NCBI GenBank assembly: GCA_016292745.1
Contig: JAEDFO010000008.1
Span: forward strand, 1 to 56,329
Origin: Muribaculaceae bacterium
Lineage (GTDB): Bacteria > Bacteroidota > Bacteroidia > Bacteroidales > Muribaculaceae
Direction: 5' to 3'
DNA: 56,329 nucleotides
In this document: one piece after another, positions 7,591 through 15,872 of the stretch
How positions within the stretch are numbered: the stretch's first letter is position 1
How the letters are laid out: the number at the start of each line of letters is the position of its first letter
Notes under the pieces: generated by a model
What the model was told of the DNA's origin: nothing
What the model saw: the letters and a program-made list of their open reading frames with translations, nothing else
Database searches by the model: none
Position numbers and translations under genes: made by a program

Positions 7591-7658
7591 GGGAAATGAA
7601 GGCGCTGTATCCAGCCGCGTGACGTCATTCCCTGAGGCAGAAAACAATAACATCTGCC
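7591..7658 (+). promoter_or_regulatory. Structured leader of the thr operon
   Basis: Two hairpins lie in the 5' untranslated region of thrA: GGGAAATGA (7591-7599) with TCATTCCC (7625-7632), enclosing a smaller CTG/CAG stem-loop, and GGCAGA (7636-7641) with TCTGCC (7653-7658). An eight-codon frame (7596-7622, reading MKALYPAA) has no Thr or Ile codons, so a classical attenuation peptide is not supported. No U-run follows the second hairpin. It may be a cis-regulatory element; I cannot match it to a known riboswitch. Confidence 0.35.
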
Positions 7659-7686
7659 ACAACTTGAACAATTATCGGGAAAATAA

Positions 7687-10125
7687 ATGAAAGTACTTAA
7701 ATTCGGAGGAACATCAGTAGGAACGGCTGCCAGCTTGGCAAATGTGAAGCGCATAGTTGAGAGCCGCGACGAACGAGTAATAGTGGTAGTATCGGCTCTT
7801 GGTGGCCTTACCGACAAACTTATCAGCACAGCGCGGCAGGCTTCGCAGGGCGATGTATCGTATCTGCAAAGCTATGCCCAGATAGTAGAGCGCCACAACG
7901 ATATAATCAACGCAATGGTGCCCCGTTCGCGCCGTATGTATGTCGAGCAGATAACCAGTTCGTTGCTCGATGAACTGGGCAACATATTCCGCGGTGTATC
8001 GTTGATAAAAGACCTCTCGTGTCGTACGCTCGACATCATTGTAAGCTATGGTGAGCGCTTGTCGTCGGTTATAATAAGCTGTATAATCGATGGCGCCACT
8101 CATTTCGATTCGCGCAATTTCATAAAGACTGAATGCCAGTTTGGCAAGCATATAGCCGATATAAAGCTGTCGGAAAGCCTCATTCACGAGACATTCGACA
8201 ATTTCACCGGACGTGTAGCAGTGGTGCCTGGTTTTATTTCCACCGACCGCGATAGCGGCGACATCACCAATCTGGGACGTGGTGGCAGCGACTATACGGC
8301 CGCAATTCTGGCTGCAGCACTTGATGCCGATGCGCTTGAAATATGGACCGATGTCGACGGTTTCATGACAGCCGACCCACGGGTTATCAACAATGCATAT
8401 GTCATCGACCAGCTCACATTTATCGAGGCGATGGAGCTGTGCAACTTTGGTGCTAAGGTGGTGTATCCACCCACTATATATCCGGTGTTCCACAAGAACA
8501 TCCCTATTCTAATAAAGAACACCTTCAACCCATCGGCGCCAGGCACGCTTATCAGTGAGGTCGATTCGTCGGCCGACGGACGTGCCATCAAAGGTATTTC
8601 GTCGATTAACGATACATGTCTTATCACCCTCACAGGTTTCGGCATGGTGGGCGTGATTGGTATCAATTCACGCATTTTCAACGCCTTGGCGCGCAATGGT
8701 GTGAGTGTGTTCCTCGTGTCGCAGGCTTCATCGGAACACAACACCTCGTTTGCCGTTAAGAACTGTGATGCTGACACCGCCGTAAGAGTGCTCAAAGAGG
8801 AGTTTGCAGCCGAACTTGGCACCGGCGAAATCAGCGGTATCGAGCCTGAGCGCGACCTTGCCACAGTGGCCATTGTGGGAGAGAACATGAAGCATACCCC
8901 CGGTATTGCCGGAAAACTGTTCAATACGCTTGGCCGTAACGGTATCAATGTGATAGCATGTGCTCAAGGTGCCTCTGAAACCAATATCTCGTTTGTAATC
9001 AAGATCGAAAGTCTTCGCAAGGCGCTGAATGTTATCCACGATTCGTTCTTCCTGTCGCAGAACCAGGTGCTCAACCTGTTTATTGCCGGAGTGGGCAATG
9101 TAGGCGGCGATTTGATTGAGCAGATCCGCGGCCAGCAGGAAAAACTGCTTAAGGACAAGCAGCTCGAGCTCAAGATAGTGGGTATCTCCAACTCGCGGCA
9201 CTGTATCTTCAATCGCGACGGTATCGACATCAGCCATTTCCACGACCTTCTCGATGCTTCCGACAAAGTGGCATCGCCCGAAATTATCAGAGACGAAATC
9301 CTTAGCATGAACATTTTCAATCCCGTGTTTGTTGATTGTACTGCAAGCCCGGCAATTGCAAGCATTTATGCCGATTTGCTCTCGCATAACGTGAATGTAG
9401 TGGCCGCCAACAAGATAGCTGCTTCGTCGGACTACGAAAACTATAGCCGACTGAAGAGCATTGCATCGAAGAAAGGCGTTAAATTCCTCTTCGAGACCAA
9501 TGTGGGAGCCGGTCTGCCGATTATCAACACCATCAACAACCTGATTAACTCAGGCGATAAGATTCTTAAAATCGAAGCTGTGGTGTCGGGCACATTGAAC
9601 TACATCTTCAACGTGGTGAGCAAGGACGTAAGTCTCAGTCAGGCCATCGATATGGCTCGCAAGGCTGGATACAGCGAGCCCGATCCACGTATCGACCTCA
9701 GCGGCAAGGACGTTATCCGTAAACTGGTGATTTTGGCTCGTGAATCAGGGTATAAAGTTGAACAGGACGACGTTAAGCGAAACCTCTTTATTCCCGACAA
9801 GTACTTCGACGGCACTGTGGAATCGTTTATGGACGAAATCAAGACTCTTGATGGCGAATTCGAGCAAAAACGCAACCGCGCACAGGCTGATGGAAAGCAC
9901 TTCCGTTTTGTTGCCAAGATGGAGAACGGAGACGTATCGGTGGGGTTGGAGGAAGTTGGCCCCGGCCATCCGTTCTACTCGCTCGAAGGCAGCAACAACG
10001 TTATTCTGATTACCACCGAGCGATATAAGGAATACCCGATGGAGATAAAAGGCTACGGAGCCGGTGCCGAGGTTACTGCCGCCGGTGTGTTTGCCGATAT
10101 CATCAGTATTGCCAACATACGATAA
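7687..10125 (+). CDS. thrA: Bifunctional aspartate kinase / homoserine dehydrogenase
   Basis: 812 aa, the normal size for the fused ThrA/MetL enzyme. It catalyses the first and third steps from aspartate to homoserine, the common precursor of threonine and methionine. The aspartokinase domain starts at KFGGTSVG (residues 5-12) and runs to about 290. Two ACT-type regulatory segments follow (about 310-450), which fits allosteric control by an amino acid. The homoserine dehydrogenase domain begins with the NAD(P)-binding GVGNVGG near 467 and contains AANKIAA and the catalytic region after ETNVGAGLPI. It is the first gene of thrA-apgM-thrC and lies 8 bp before the next start. Confidence 0.96.
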   Translation: MKVLKFGGTSVGTAASLANVKRIVESRDERVIVVVSALGGLTDKLISTARQASQGDVSYLQSYAQIVERHNDIINAMVPRSRRMYVEQITSSLLDELGNIFRGVSLIKDLSCRTLDIIVSYGERLSSVIISCIIDGATHFDSRNFIKTECQFGKHIADIKLSESLIHETFDNFTGRVAVVPGFISTDRDSGDITNLGRGGSDYTAAILAAALDADALEIWTDVDGFMTADPRVINNAYVIDQLTFIEAMELCNFGAKVVYPPTIYPVFHKNIPILIKNTFNPSAPGTLISEVDSSADGRAIKGISSINDTCLITLTGFGMVGVIGINSRIFNALARNGVSVFLVSQASSEHNTSFAVKNCDADTAVRVLKEEFAAELGTGEISGIEPERDLATVAIVGENMKHTPGIAGKLFNTLGRNGINVIACAQGASETNISFVIKIESLRKALNVIHDSFFLSQNQVLNLFIAGVGNVGGDLIEQIRGQQEKLLKDKQLELKIVGISNSRHCIFNRDGIDISHFHDLLDASDKVASPEIIRDEILSMNIFNPVFVDCTASPAIASIYADLLSHNVNVVAANKIAASSDYENYSRLKSIASKKGVKFLFETNVGAGLPIINTINNLINSGDKILKIEAVVSGTLNYIFNVVSKDVSLSQAIDMARKAGYSEPDPRIDLSGKDVIRKLVILARESGYKVEQDDVKRNLFIPDKYFDGTVESFMDEIKTLDGEFEQKRNRAQADGKHFRFVAKMENGDVSVGLEEVGPGHPFYSLEGSNNVILITTERYKEYPMEIKGYGAGAEVTAAGVFADIISIANIR

Positions 10126-10133
10126 ACTGGTTT

Positions 10134-11354
10134 TTGTCAATGAAATATCTCATCATACTTGGCGATGGCATGGCCGATGAGCCCATAGCCGAACTCGGGG
10201 GGATGACTCCGCTCGAGGCGGCCGACACCCCGTCGTTCGACCGTCTTGCACGGCAATCGAGGATGGGACTGCTCAACACCGTTCCCGACGGATTTGAACC
10301 GGGTAGCGAAATAGCGCATCTTTCCTTGCTGGGTTACGATGTGCCCGGTGTGTTCGAGGGGCGGGGTTCATTAGAGGCAGCAAGTATGGGTATCGACATA
10401 GAGCAGGGCGAGATGGCTCTGCGCTGTAACATAATATGCATTGAAAACGACAGAATTAAGAACCATTCGGCCGGACATATATCCACCGAAGAAGCTTCGC
10501 AGCTGATTGCCTCGCTACAACAAGAACTTGGTGGCGGCGATGTGAACTTTTTCCCTGGTGTGTCCTATCGTCACTTGCTGAAGATTAAGGGGGGCAACAA
10601 GAATATAGTGTGCACACCTCCGCACGATGTGCCGGGTACTCCATGGCGAGATGTGCTGGTAAAAGCCACAAAGCCAGAGGCCGAGTCAACTGCCGACCTC
10701 ATAAATAGTCTTATTGTCAATTCGCAGCAAATCCTGGGCAAGCATCCTGTTAATATTAAGCGAATAAGCGAAGGAAAGGACCCTGCAAACAGCATATGGC
10801 CATGGTCGCCTGGATATAAACCATCAATGCCTACACTGATGCAACGCTACGGTATTCGTAACGGTGTGGTGATTTCGGCTGTCGACCTTATCCGCGGCAT
10901 CGGTGTGTATGCCGGATTACGTCCAATAATTGTTGAAGGTGCAACCGGGCTTTACGACACAAACTACGAAGGAAAGGCCACGGCTGCCATTGAGGCGTTG
11001 AAGAACAACGATTTTGTGTTTCTTCACGTAGAGGCAAGCGACGAAGCCGGACATGAAGGCAACTACGAACTCAAGAAAACTACAATTGAGTATCTCGACC
11101 ACCGTGTGTGCCGTCCTATTCTCGATGCTCTCGCCCAATTCGATGAGCCTGTAACGCTTGCTGTTTTGCCCGACCATCCTACACCTTGCCGCATCCGCAC
11201 CCATTCGGCAACTCCCGTTCCGGTGATGATTTACACTCCTGGGGTGGCCCCCGACAATATCAGCCGGTATAACGAGCGCTCGGCAGCTGCCGGTTCGCTT
11301 GGCTTGATGCAACGCGACGATTTCATGAACATATTGTTTAACCGTAAACCATAA
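10134..11354 (+). CDS. ApgM-family phosphoglycerate mutase-like enzyme, probable homoserine kinase
   Basis: 406-aa member of the archaeal-type cofactor-independent phosphoglycerate mutase family in the alkaline phosphatase superfamily. Metal-ligand motifs are visible: LGDGMADEP at the N-terminus, EASDEAGHEG, and LPDHPTPC near the C-terminus. It sits between thrA and thrC with 8- and 21-bp gaps, exactly where homoserine kinase (thrB) would be, and no GHMP-type thrB is present. From general knowledge, such ApgM-like proteins in Bacteroidetes thr operons have been proposed to phosphorylate homoserine. I therefore infer that role here, with glycolytic phosphoglycerate mutase as the alternative. 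Confidence 0.85.
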   Translation: MSMKYLIILGDGMADEPIAELGGMTPLEAADTPSFDRLARQSRMGLLNTVPDGFEPGSEIAHLSLLGYDVPGVFEGRGSLEAASMGIDIEQGEMALRCNIICIENDRIKNHSAGHISTEEASQLIASLQQELGGGDVNFFPGVSYRHLLKIKGGNKNIVCTPPHDVPGTPWRDVLVKATKPEAESTADLINSLIVNSQQILGKHPVNIKRISEGKDPANSIWPWSPGYKPSMPTLMQRYGIRNGVVISAVDLIRGIGVYAGLRPIIVEGATGLYDTNYEGKATAAIEALKNNDFVFLHVEASDEAGHEGNYELKKTTIEYLDHRVCRPILDALAQFDEPVTLAVLPDHPTPCRIRTHSATPVPVMIYTPGVAPDNISRYNERSAAAGSLGLMQRDDFMNILFNRKP

Positions 11355-11375
11355 CCTATATATATTCTTTAAGAA

Positions 11376-12692
11376 ATGAAATATTACAGTACAAATAACC
11401 ATTCGATAAAGGCCTCGCTCCACGATGCCATTGTCAAAGGGTTAGCTCCCGATAAAGGCCTTTATATGCCGGAGCGTATTCCGGCATTGCCTAAGGCATT
11501 CTTCAAGAATATTGCCAACATGTCGCTGCAAGAGATATCGTTTGTGGTGGCAAACACTCTTTTCAATGACGATATCGATTCGGCTGTGCTGAAGGACATC
11601 GTTTACGATACCCTCAACTTCCCGATACCGCTGGTGCACGTGTGCGACAACAAGTATAGTCTCGAACTCTTCCACGGCCCGACTCTGGCATTCAAGGATG
11701 TGGGTGCGCGCTTCATGGCCCGTATGCTCGGCCATTTCAACTCGCTCGACAACACTCAGGAAGAAGTGAATGTGCTCGTTGCCACTTCTGGCGATACCGG
11801 CAGTGCTGTGGCCAACGGATTCCTCGGAGTGCCAGGCGTGCATGTATATGTGCTTTATCCTCACGGTAAGGTGAGCAAGATTCAGGAAGCTCAGTTCACT
11901 ACTCTCGGCCGAAACATCACTGCAATTGCAGTTAACGGCACTTTCGATGACTGTCAAGCTCTTGTAAAGAGCGCTTTCATGGATAAGGAGCTGAACGATG
12001 CAATGAAGCTTACCAGCGCCAACTCAATAAATGTGGCACGCTTCTTGCCCCAGATGTTCTACTATTTCTTTGCCTATGCCGAGCTCGCAAAGCGCGAACA
12101 GCCGCTTGACAACATTGTAGTGGCTGTGCCAAGTGGAAATTTCGGCAATATTTGTGCTGCGCTGATTGGCAAGGCAATGGGATTGCCAATCAAGCGTTTC
12201 ATTGCTGCAAACAATCGTAACGATATTTTCTTCAAGTATTTGCTTACAGGCAGCTACGAGCCTCGCCAGTCGATTCCTACAATTGCCAATGCTATGGATG
12301 TGGGAAATCCGAGCAACTTTGCTCGCATTCTCGACCTTTACGGCAATTCGCACGATGCAATTTGCCGCGACATTAGCGGTTGCAGCTATACCGACGAACA
12401 GATTGCACAGACAATAAAGCAGACATATGACAATGTGGGATATCTGCTCGACCCGCATGGAGCTGTGGCATACCGAAGCCTTGAGGAGCAGCTTAAGGAC
12501 GATGAAACTGGTATATTCGTTGAAACTGCGCATCCTGCCAAGTTCAAGAGTACGGTTGAGCATATTATCGGCGCACCGGTAGAGGTTCCTGAGCGTCTGG
12601 CTGCATTTATGCGTGGCGAAAAGCGTTTCGTGAAGATGGCTTCGGCATTCAGCCAATTCAAGAAGTTCCTTCTTGCCGAATCGGCCCGTTAA
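11376..12692 (+). CDS. thrC: Threonine synthase
   Basis: 438-aa PLP enzyme that converts O-phosphohomoserine to threonine. The N-terminal start MKYYSTNNHS aligns with the family (typical YYSTRG-like beginning). The PLP-binding lysine lies in HGPTLAFKDVGARFMARML and the phosphate-binding segment in VATSGDTGSAVANGF. The PSGNFGNICA motif is also present. Length is typical of the Bacteroidetes/E. coli type. It is the last gene of the thr operon; a strong hairpin at 12719-12758 follows. Confidence 0.96.
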   Translation: MKYYSTNNHSIKASLHDAIVKGLAPDKGLYMPERIPALPKAFFKNIANMSLQEISFVVANTLFNDDIDSAVLKDIVYDTLNFPIPLVHVCDNKYSLELFHGPTLAFKDVGARFMARMLGHFNSLDNTQEEVNVLVATSGDTGSAVANGFLGVPGVHVYVLYPHGKVSKIQEAQFTTLGRNITAIAVNGTFDDCQALVKSAFMDKELNDAMKLTSANSINVARFLPQMFYYFFAYAELAKREQPLDNIVVAVPSGNFGNICAALIGKAMGLPIKRFIAANNRNDIFFKYLLTGSYEPRQSIPTIANAMDVGNPSNFARILDLYGNSHDAICRDISGCSYTDEQIAQTIKQTYDNVGYLLDPHGAVAYRSLEEQLKDDETGIFVETAHPAKFKSTVEHIIGAPVEVPERLAAFMRGEKRFVKMASAFSQFKKFLLAESAR

Positions 12693-12718
12693 TTGTTTGG
12701 CATTAAGCTGATAATAAT

Positions 12719-12758
12719 CGAAAGGTCACCAAGAGCAGAATCTCTCAGTGACCTTTCG
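12719..12758. terminator. Bidirectional hairpin between thrC and the murU-like operon
   Basis: CGAAAGGTCAC (12719-12729) pairs perfectly with GTGACCTTTCG (12748-12758), with an inner AGAG/CTCT stem. It lies between two convergent units. No long T-run follows on either strand, so it is a terminator-like hairpin rather than a textbook one. Confidence 0.6.
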
Positions 12759-12775
12759 GTGTTATCAGATGCGGC

Positions 12776-13027
12776 TCAGCCTATAGTGGCAGCTCCGAAC
12801 AAAAGCCATATGAGCCATATTACTACAAATGCAATTATGCTGAATATCAGCGCTGTGAGCATTGTGTGGGTGCTCCTTTTCCATCGGTTACGACCGATGC
12901 GATGTTTGTGGTTAACCGACAGCTCCTTGTCGCGGCGTCTGCGGGTGGCAAGGCTGAACACCACAGCGGCCAGCATGCCGAACGCCACCGATATCACAAG
13001 CCAATTAACAAGATGAAAATCGTACAT
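12776..13027 (-). CDS. Small membrane protein of unknown function
   Basis: 83 aa. Two hydrophobic helices are visible (about residues 9-26 and 55-79) separated by a very basic stretch (RRRRDK, HKHRIGRNRWKR), which predicts a cytoplasmic positively charged loop with both ends outside. I do not recognise a family. It is the last gene of the minus-strand unit that begins with the kinase-RapZ fusion, 36 bp after the DUF695 gene. Its close spacing and well-formed topology support a real gene; function is unknown. Confidence 0.65.
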   Translation of the reverse strand: MYDFHLVNWLVISVAFGMLAAVVFSLATRRRRDKELSVNHKHRIGRNRWKRSTHTMLTALIFSIIAFVVIWLIWLLFGAATIG

Positions 13028-13063
13028 GGTTATAGTTGGTTAATAAGTTTATAATCAAGCTGT

Positions 13064-13522
13064 TCAGTCGATATCGTCGTCGCACTGCACCTCGGCAAGC
13101 TCACACATTTCGGCATATTGGTTCCATTCCGGGTCGAGTTCGGCATATATGCTTATGGGTAGGAGTTCGTAGGGGGCGAGCACTTCATTGAACTTACGGC
13201 CGAATATATTGTTGCTCAATGTGTAGAAAATCCAGTTGCGCTGGCCATCGCCGGTGAATATACCGGTCATAACAGCCACAGGGTCCTTGTCGAAAGTGGC
13301 GTTGAGGGCATCGGTTATTTCTTCCATCAGTTTCGATGTGGCGAAGTCGGGCATACCGTTGGCATCGGGCTCGTAGGTCCACGTAACCTCGATGCGGTTA
13401 ACAAATTTGCCGGTGGCTTTCACCGCTTCCATATCCTTTCGGCCGGTAACTATTATCAGTTTGCCATTCTCGGCTTCGTTGGGCGAAGTCCACCATTCCG
13501 ATGTAATTTTCAGTTTTGCCAT
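13064..13522 (-). CDS. DUF695 domain-containing protein
   Basis: 152 aa, soluble, acidic, with an aspartate-rich C-terminus (CDDDID). The pattern EWWTSPNEAENGKLIIVTGRK at the start and the central GIFTGDGQRNWIFYT resemble DUF695, a family of unknown function often found alone or fused to other DUFs. It follows the MurU-like gene by 9 bp and precedes the small membrane protein, so it is probably co-transcribed with the amino-sugar genes. No catalytic residues can be assigned. Confidence 0.75.
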   Translation of the reverse strand: MAKLKITSEWWTSPNEAENGKLIIVTGRKDMEAVKATGKFVNRIEVTWTYEPDANGMPDFATSKLMEEITDALNATFDKDPVAVMTGIFTGDGQRNWIFYTLSNNIFGRKFNEVLAPYELLPISIYAELDPEWNQYAEMCELAEVQCDDDID

Positions 13523-13531
13523 AGTGTACAG

Positions 13532-14275
13532 TTATAGGTTTTGAAGGAAAGTTTCGGCGTCGTGGAGCGTTTCAGGCTTTCCTATATCGATAATTTTCAG
13601 GTTGTTAACGGCATATCCGTGAATGTCGAGCCGATTGCAATTATCGAGGTAGAAGTCGATGATTGAGAATTTGCCATTACACTCATTGCCGGTCATCTCA
13701 TCGGCAAGCCTGGTGTTAGCCACTTCGATGCCACTGTAGGCATATTCGAGATATTCCCCTTCGCGATACGTGAATCCGGCGGGCTTTGTGCTTCCTGTGG
13801 CCTTGTTCACCCATCCTTTAAGACGCATCTGCCGGTCAAAGAGCAGGTAGCGCTGGGTTGAGCGACTGCTTACCAGCAGAGTGGCTACGGCGCAGCTGGA
13901 AATATGGTGCTCTACGAGGCTGGTGAGGTCGCAGTCCGACAGGATGTCGACATTGTGGAACAATATCGGCGTGTCGGTGCAGTTAAGTGCTTTCATTGCC
14001 TTTTTCATACCCCCTCCGGTATCGAGCAGCATGTCCGATTCGTCGGATATAGTGATTTTTATGCCGAAGCTATTGTTTGCCGCGAGAAAGTCGATAATCT
14101 GTTGAGGAAAATGGTGTACGTTGATAATGATGTCGTTGAATCCCGATGCTTTCAGCTTTTCGATTACGTGCTGCAGCATTGGCTTTCCGCAAATAGGCAC
14201 AAGGGCCTTGGGCATGGTGTCGGTGAGTGGCTTCAGCCGGGTGCCGAGCCCGGCTGCAAATATCATTGCTTTCAT
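13532..14275 (-). CDS. Sugar-1-phosphate nucleotidyltransferase, MurU-like
   Basis: 247 aa. The nucleotidyltransferase signature GLGTRLKPLTDTMPK (residues 9-23) is intact, with Lys23 as the usual phosphate contact and a metal-binding Asp in HNVDILSD. The protein is short, without a C-terminal hexapeptide acyltransferase domain, as in MurU (MurNAc-1-phosphate uridylyltransferase) and some mannose-1-phosphate guanylyltransferases. It overlaps the upstream kinase gene by 4 bp (ATGA), an arrangement shared with amgK-murU peptidoglycan-recycling loci. I infer UDP-MurNAc salvage; another hexose-1-phosphate substrate is possible. Confidence 0.85.
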   Translation of the reverse strand: MKAMIFAAGLGTRLKPLTDTMPKALVPICGKPMLQHVIEKLKASGFNDIIINVHHFPQQIIDFLAANNSFGIKITISDESDMLLDTGGGMKKAMKALNCTDTPILFHNVDILSDCDLTSLVEHHISSCAVATLLVSSRSTQRYLLFDRQMRLKGWVNKATGSTKPAGFTYREGEYLEYAYSGIEVANTRLADEMTGNECNGKFSIIDFYLDNCNRLDIHGYAVNNLKIIDIGKPETLHDAETFLQNL

Positions 14276-15702
14276 TCTTTGCGGTCAAAAGTCTGTTCGA
14301 TATTCTGTTCGCGGTGTACAAGCTCTACCTTCACCCCGAATTTGCTGTTCAGGTGCTCGGCCATGTGCTGGGCCGAGTATACCGAGCGGTGCTGTCCGCC
14401 TGTGCAGCCGAAAGCCACCGACAGGTTGGTGAATCCACGTTCCATGTAACGTTTCACCGATGCATCCACAAGGGCATATGCATGCTCGAGGAATGTGAAT
14501 ATCTCGCCGTCGTCCTCAAGGAACTTAATCACTGGTTCATCGAGGCCGGTAAATGGCTTGTAGCGGTCATATTTGCCGGGATTGTTTACAGCACGGCAAT
14601 CGAATACAAAGCCTCCGCCGTTGCCGCTGGGGTCGTCGGGAATGCCTTTTTTGTATGCGAAACTCAGCACTTTCACGGTGAGCTGGCGTTTCTTGAGATC
14701 GTCCTTGAATTGCTTAAGGTTGCATAGTTCGCGCAGTACCTGGCACAGATATGGGTATTCCGGATAGTCCGATGTAAGCAGTTGCCGTAAATTGTCGATG
14801 GCAAACGGCACGCTTTGGATGAAATGTGGCTTTTTCTCAAAATAGCCGCGGAACCCGTATGCTCCAAGTACCTGCAGGGTGCGGAACAGTACGAAGTGGC
14901 GCAGTTGGCTGTAGAATTCAGCTTCATCGATAGGCTCGAATTGACGCACGGCATCGAGATATTCCTTGAGCAGTTCGTTGCGGAGCGTCGACGGGTATTT
15001 AGCCTTTGCCTGCCACAAGAACGAGGCGATGTCGTAGTAGAACGGGCCTTTGCGACCTCCCTGAAAGTCGATAAACCACGGTTCGCCTTCGCGCAGCATG
15101 ACGTTTCGGCTTTGGAAATCGCGATACATAAATGTAGTTGAATTGCTTTTCAGTAACACCTCGCTCATATGCTGGAAATCGTCCTCAAGCAGATTCTCCT
15201 GAAAATCGAGGCCTGTGGCCTTCAAGAAACAGTATTTAAAGTAGTTTAAGTCCCAAAGTATTGACCTCTGATTGAACTCGGCCTGTGGATAGCATACCGA
15301 GAAATCCATCCCTTTAGCACCGGCAAACTGCACTGAGGCCAATAGCCTTACCGTCTTTCTAAGCATGGTTTTCTCCTCTTCTGAGAACACACTGGTGAGG
15401 CGGCCTTTCTCGATGGCCTTGAACAAGATGGTGTCGCCAAGGTCTTCCTGGATATAATACAGGTGGTCGTCGCTGCATGCGTACACCTGGGGCACTGGCA
15501 GCCTTTTCGAACGGAAGTGGCACGACATATACATGAATGCCTCGTTTTCTTCGCGGCACGAACCGTATACACCGATTATCGATTTTGCGCCTGTCAGACG
15601 GAAATAGCGTCGGTTCGACCCCGATGCCGGCATTTCGGTTATCATTTCGGGCGACGAACCAACAAACTTGGTATATAATTGTTTTAGTTGTTCAGTATTC
15701 AT
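14272..15702 (-). CDS. Sugar kinase (AmgK-like) fused to RapZ C-terminal domain
   Basis: 476 aa, two domains. Residues 1 to about 330 are an aminoglycoside-phosphotransferase-like kinase with the catalytic loop YRDFQSRN (Asp195) and the metal-binding FIDFQGG (Asp212). These resemble AmgK, the anomeric MurNAc/GlcNAc kinase. Residues about 342-476 match the C-terminal domain of RapZ, including the signature GCTGGQHRS (432-440) and the HREQ segment near the end. In E. coli that RapZ domain binds glucosamine-6-phosphate and RNA. The N-terminal ATPase of RapZ is absent. The gene heads an operon with a MurU-like enzyme (4-bp overlap). A kinase that reads amino-sugar levels through its own sensor domain is a reasonable inference, not proven. 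Confidence 0.85.
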   Translation of the reverse strand: MNTEQLKQLYTKFVGSSPEMITEMPASGSNRRYFRLTGAKSIIGVYGSCREENEAFMYMSCHFRSKRLPVPQVYACSDDHLYYIQEDLGDTILFKAIEKGRLTSVFSEEEKTMLRKTVRLLASVQFAGAKGMDFSVCYPQAEFNQRSILWDLNYFKYCFLKATGLDFQENLLEDDFQHMSEVLLKSNSTTFMYRDFQSRNVMLREGEPWFIDFQGGRKGPFYYDIASFLWQAKAKYPSTLRNELLKEYLDAVRQFEPIDEAEFYSQLRHFVLFRTLQVLGAYGFRGYFEKKPHFIQSVPFAIDNLRQLLTSDYPEYPYLCQVLRELCNLKQFKDDLKKRQLTVKVLSFAYKKGIPDDPSGNGGGFVFDCRAVNNPGKYDRYKPFTGLDEPVIKFLEDDGEIFTFLEHAYALVDASVKRYMERGFTNLSVAFGCTGGQHRSVYSAQHMAEHLNSKFGVKVELVHREQNIEQTFDRKE

Positions 15703-15750
15703 CTGTCATTTTCAGTTTTTGTTCATCATCAATCATTCAGCCTATCTTAT

Positions 15751-15759
15751 GCAAAGATA
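15751..15759 (-). promoter_or_regulatory. Promoter of the kinase-RapZ operon (-7 box)
   Basis: Minus-strand TATCTTTGC matches the consensus and lies 48 bp upstream of the ATG. A TTTTG lies about 24 bp further upstream, slightly too far for a standard -33 element. Confidence 0.55.
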
Positions 15760-15814
15760 TACTAAAACTTCGACACTAAGAGCCAAAAGTGAAGATGAAA
15801 CAAATAAAAAACGA

Positions 15815-15822
15815 TATATTTG
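15815..15822 (+). promoter_or_regulatory. Promoter of ribD (-7 box)
   Basis: TATATTTG matches the consensus, 50 bp upstream of the ribD ATG. No good -33 element is seen. It diverges from the minus-strand box at 15751-15759. Confidence 0.45.
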
Positions 15823-15872
15823 TATTATTAATGTATATTTTATTGGTCTGAATAGATAAAATGACGGCATAA

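Noticed and set aside
7591..7658. SAM-II-like riboswitch in the thrA leader
   Set aside because: There is a short resemblance (CGCGTGA) but the conserved pseudoknot sequence and loop are absent.
7586..7690. A 34-codon frame in the thrA leader ending over the thrA start codon
   Set aside because: Its ATG lies upstream of the predicted transcription start and it has no Thr/Ile run, so I did not call a leader peptide.
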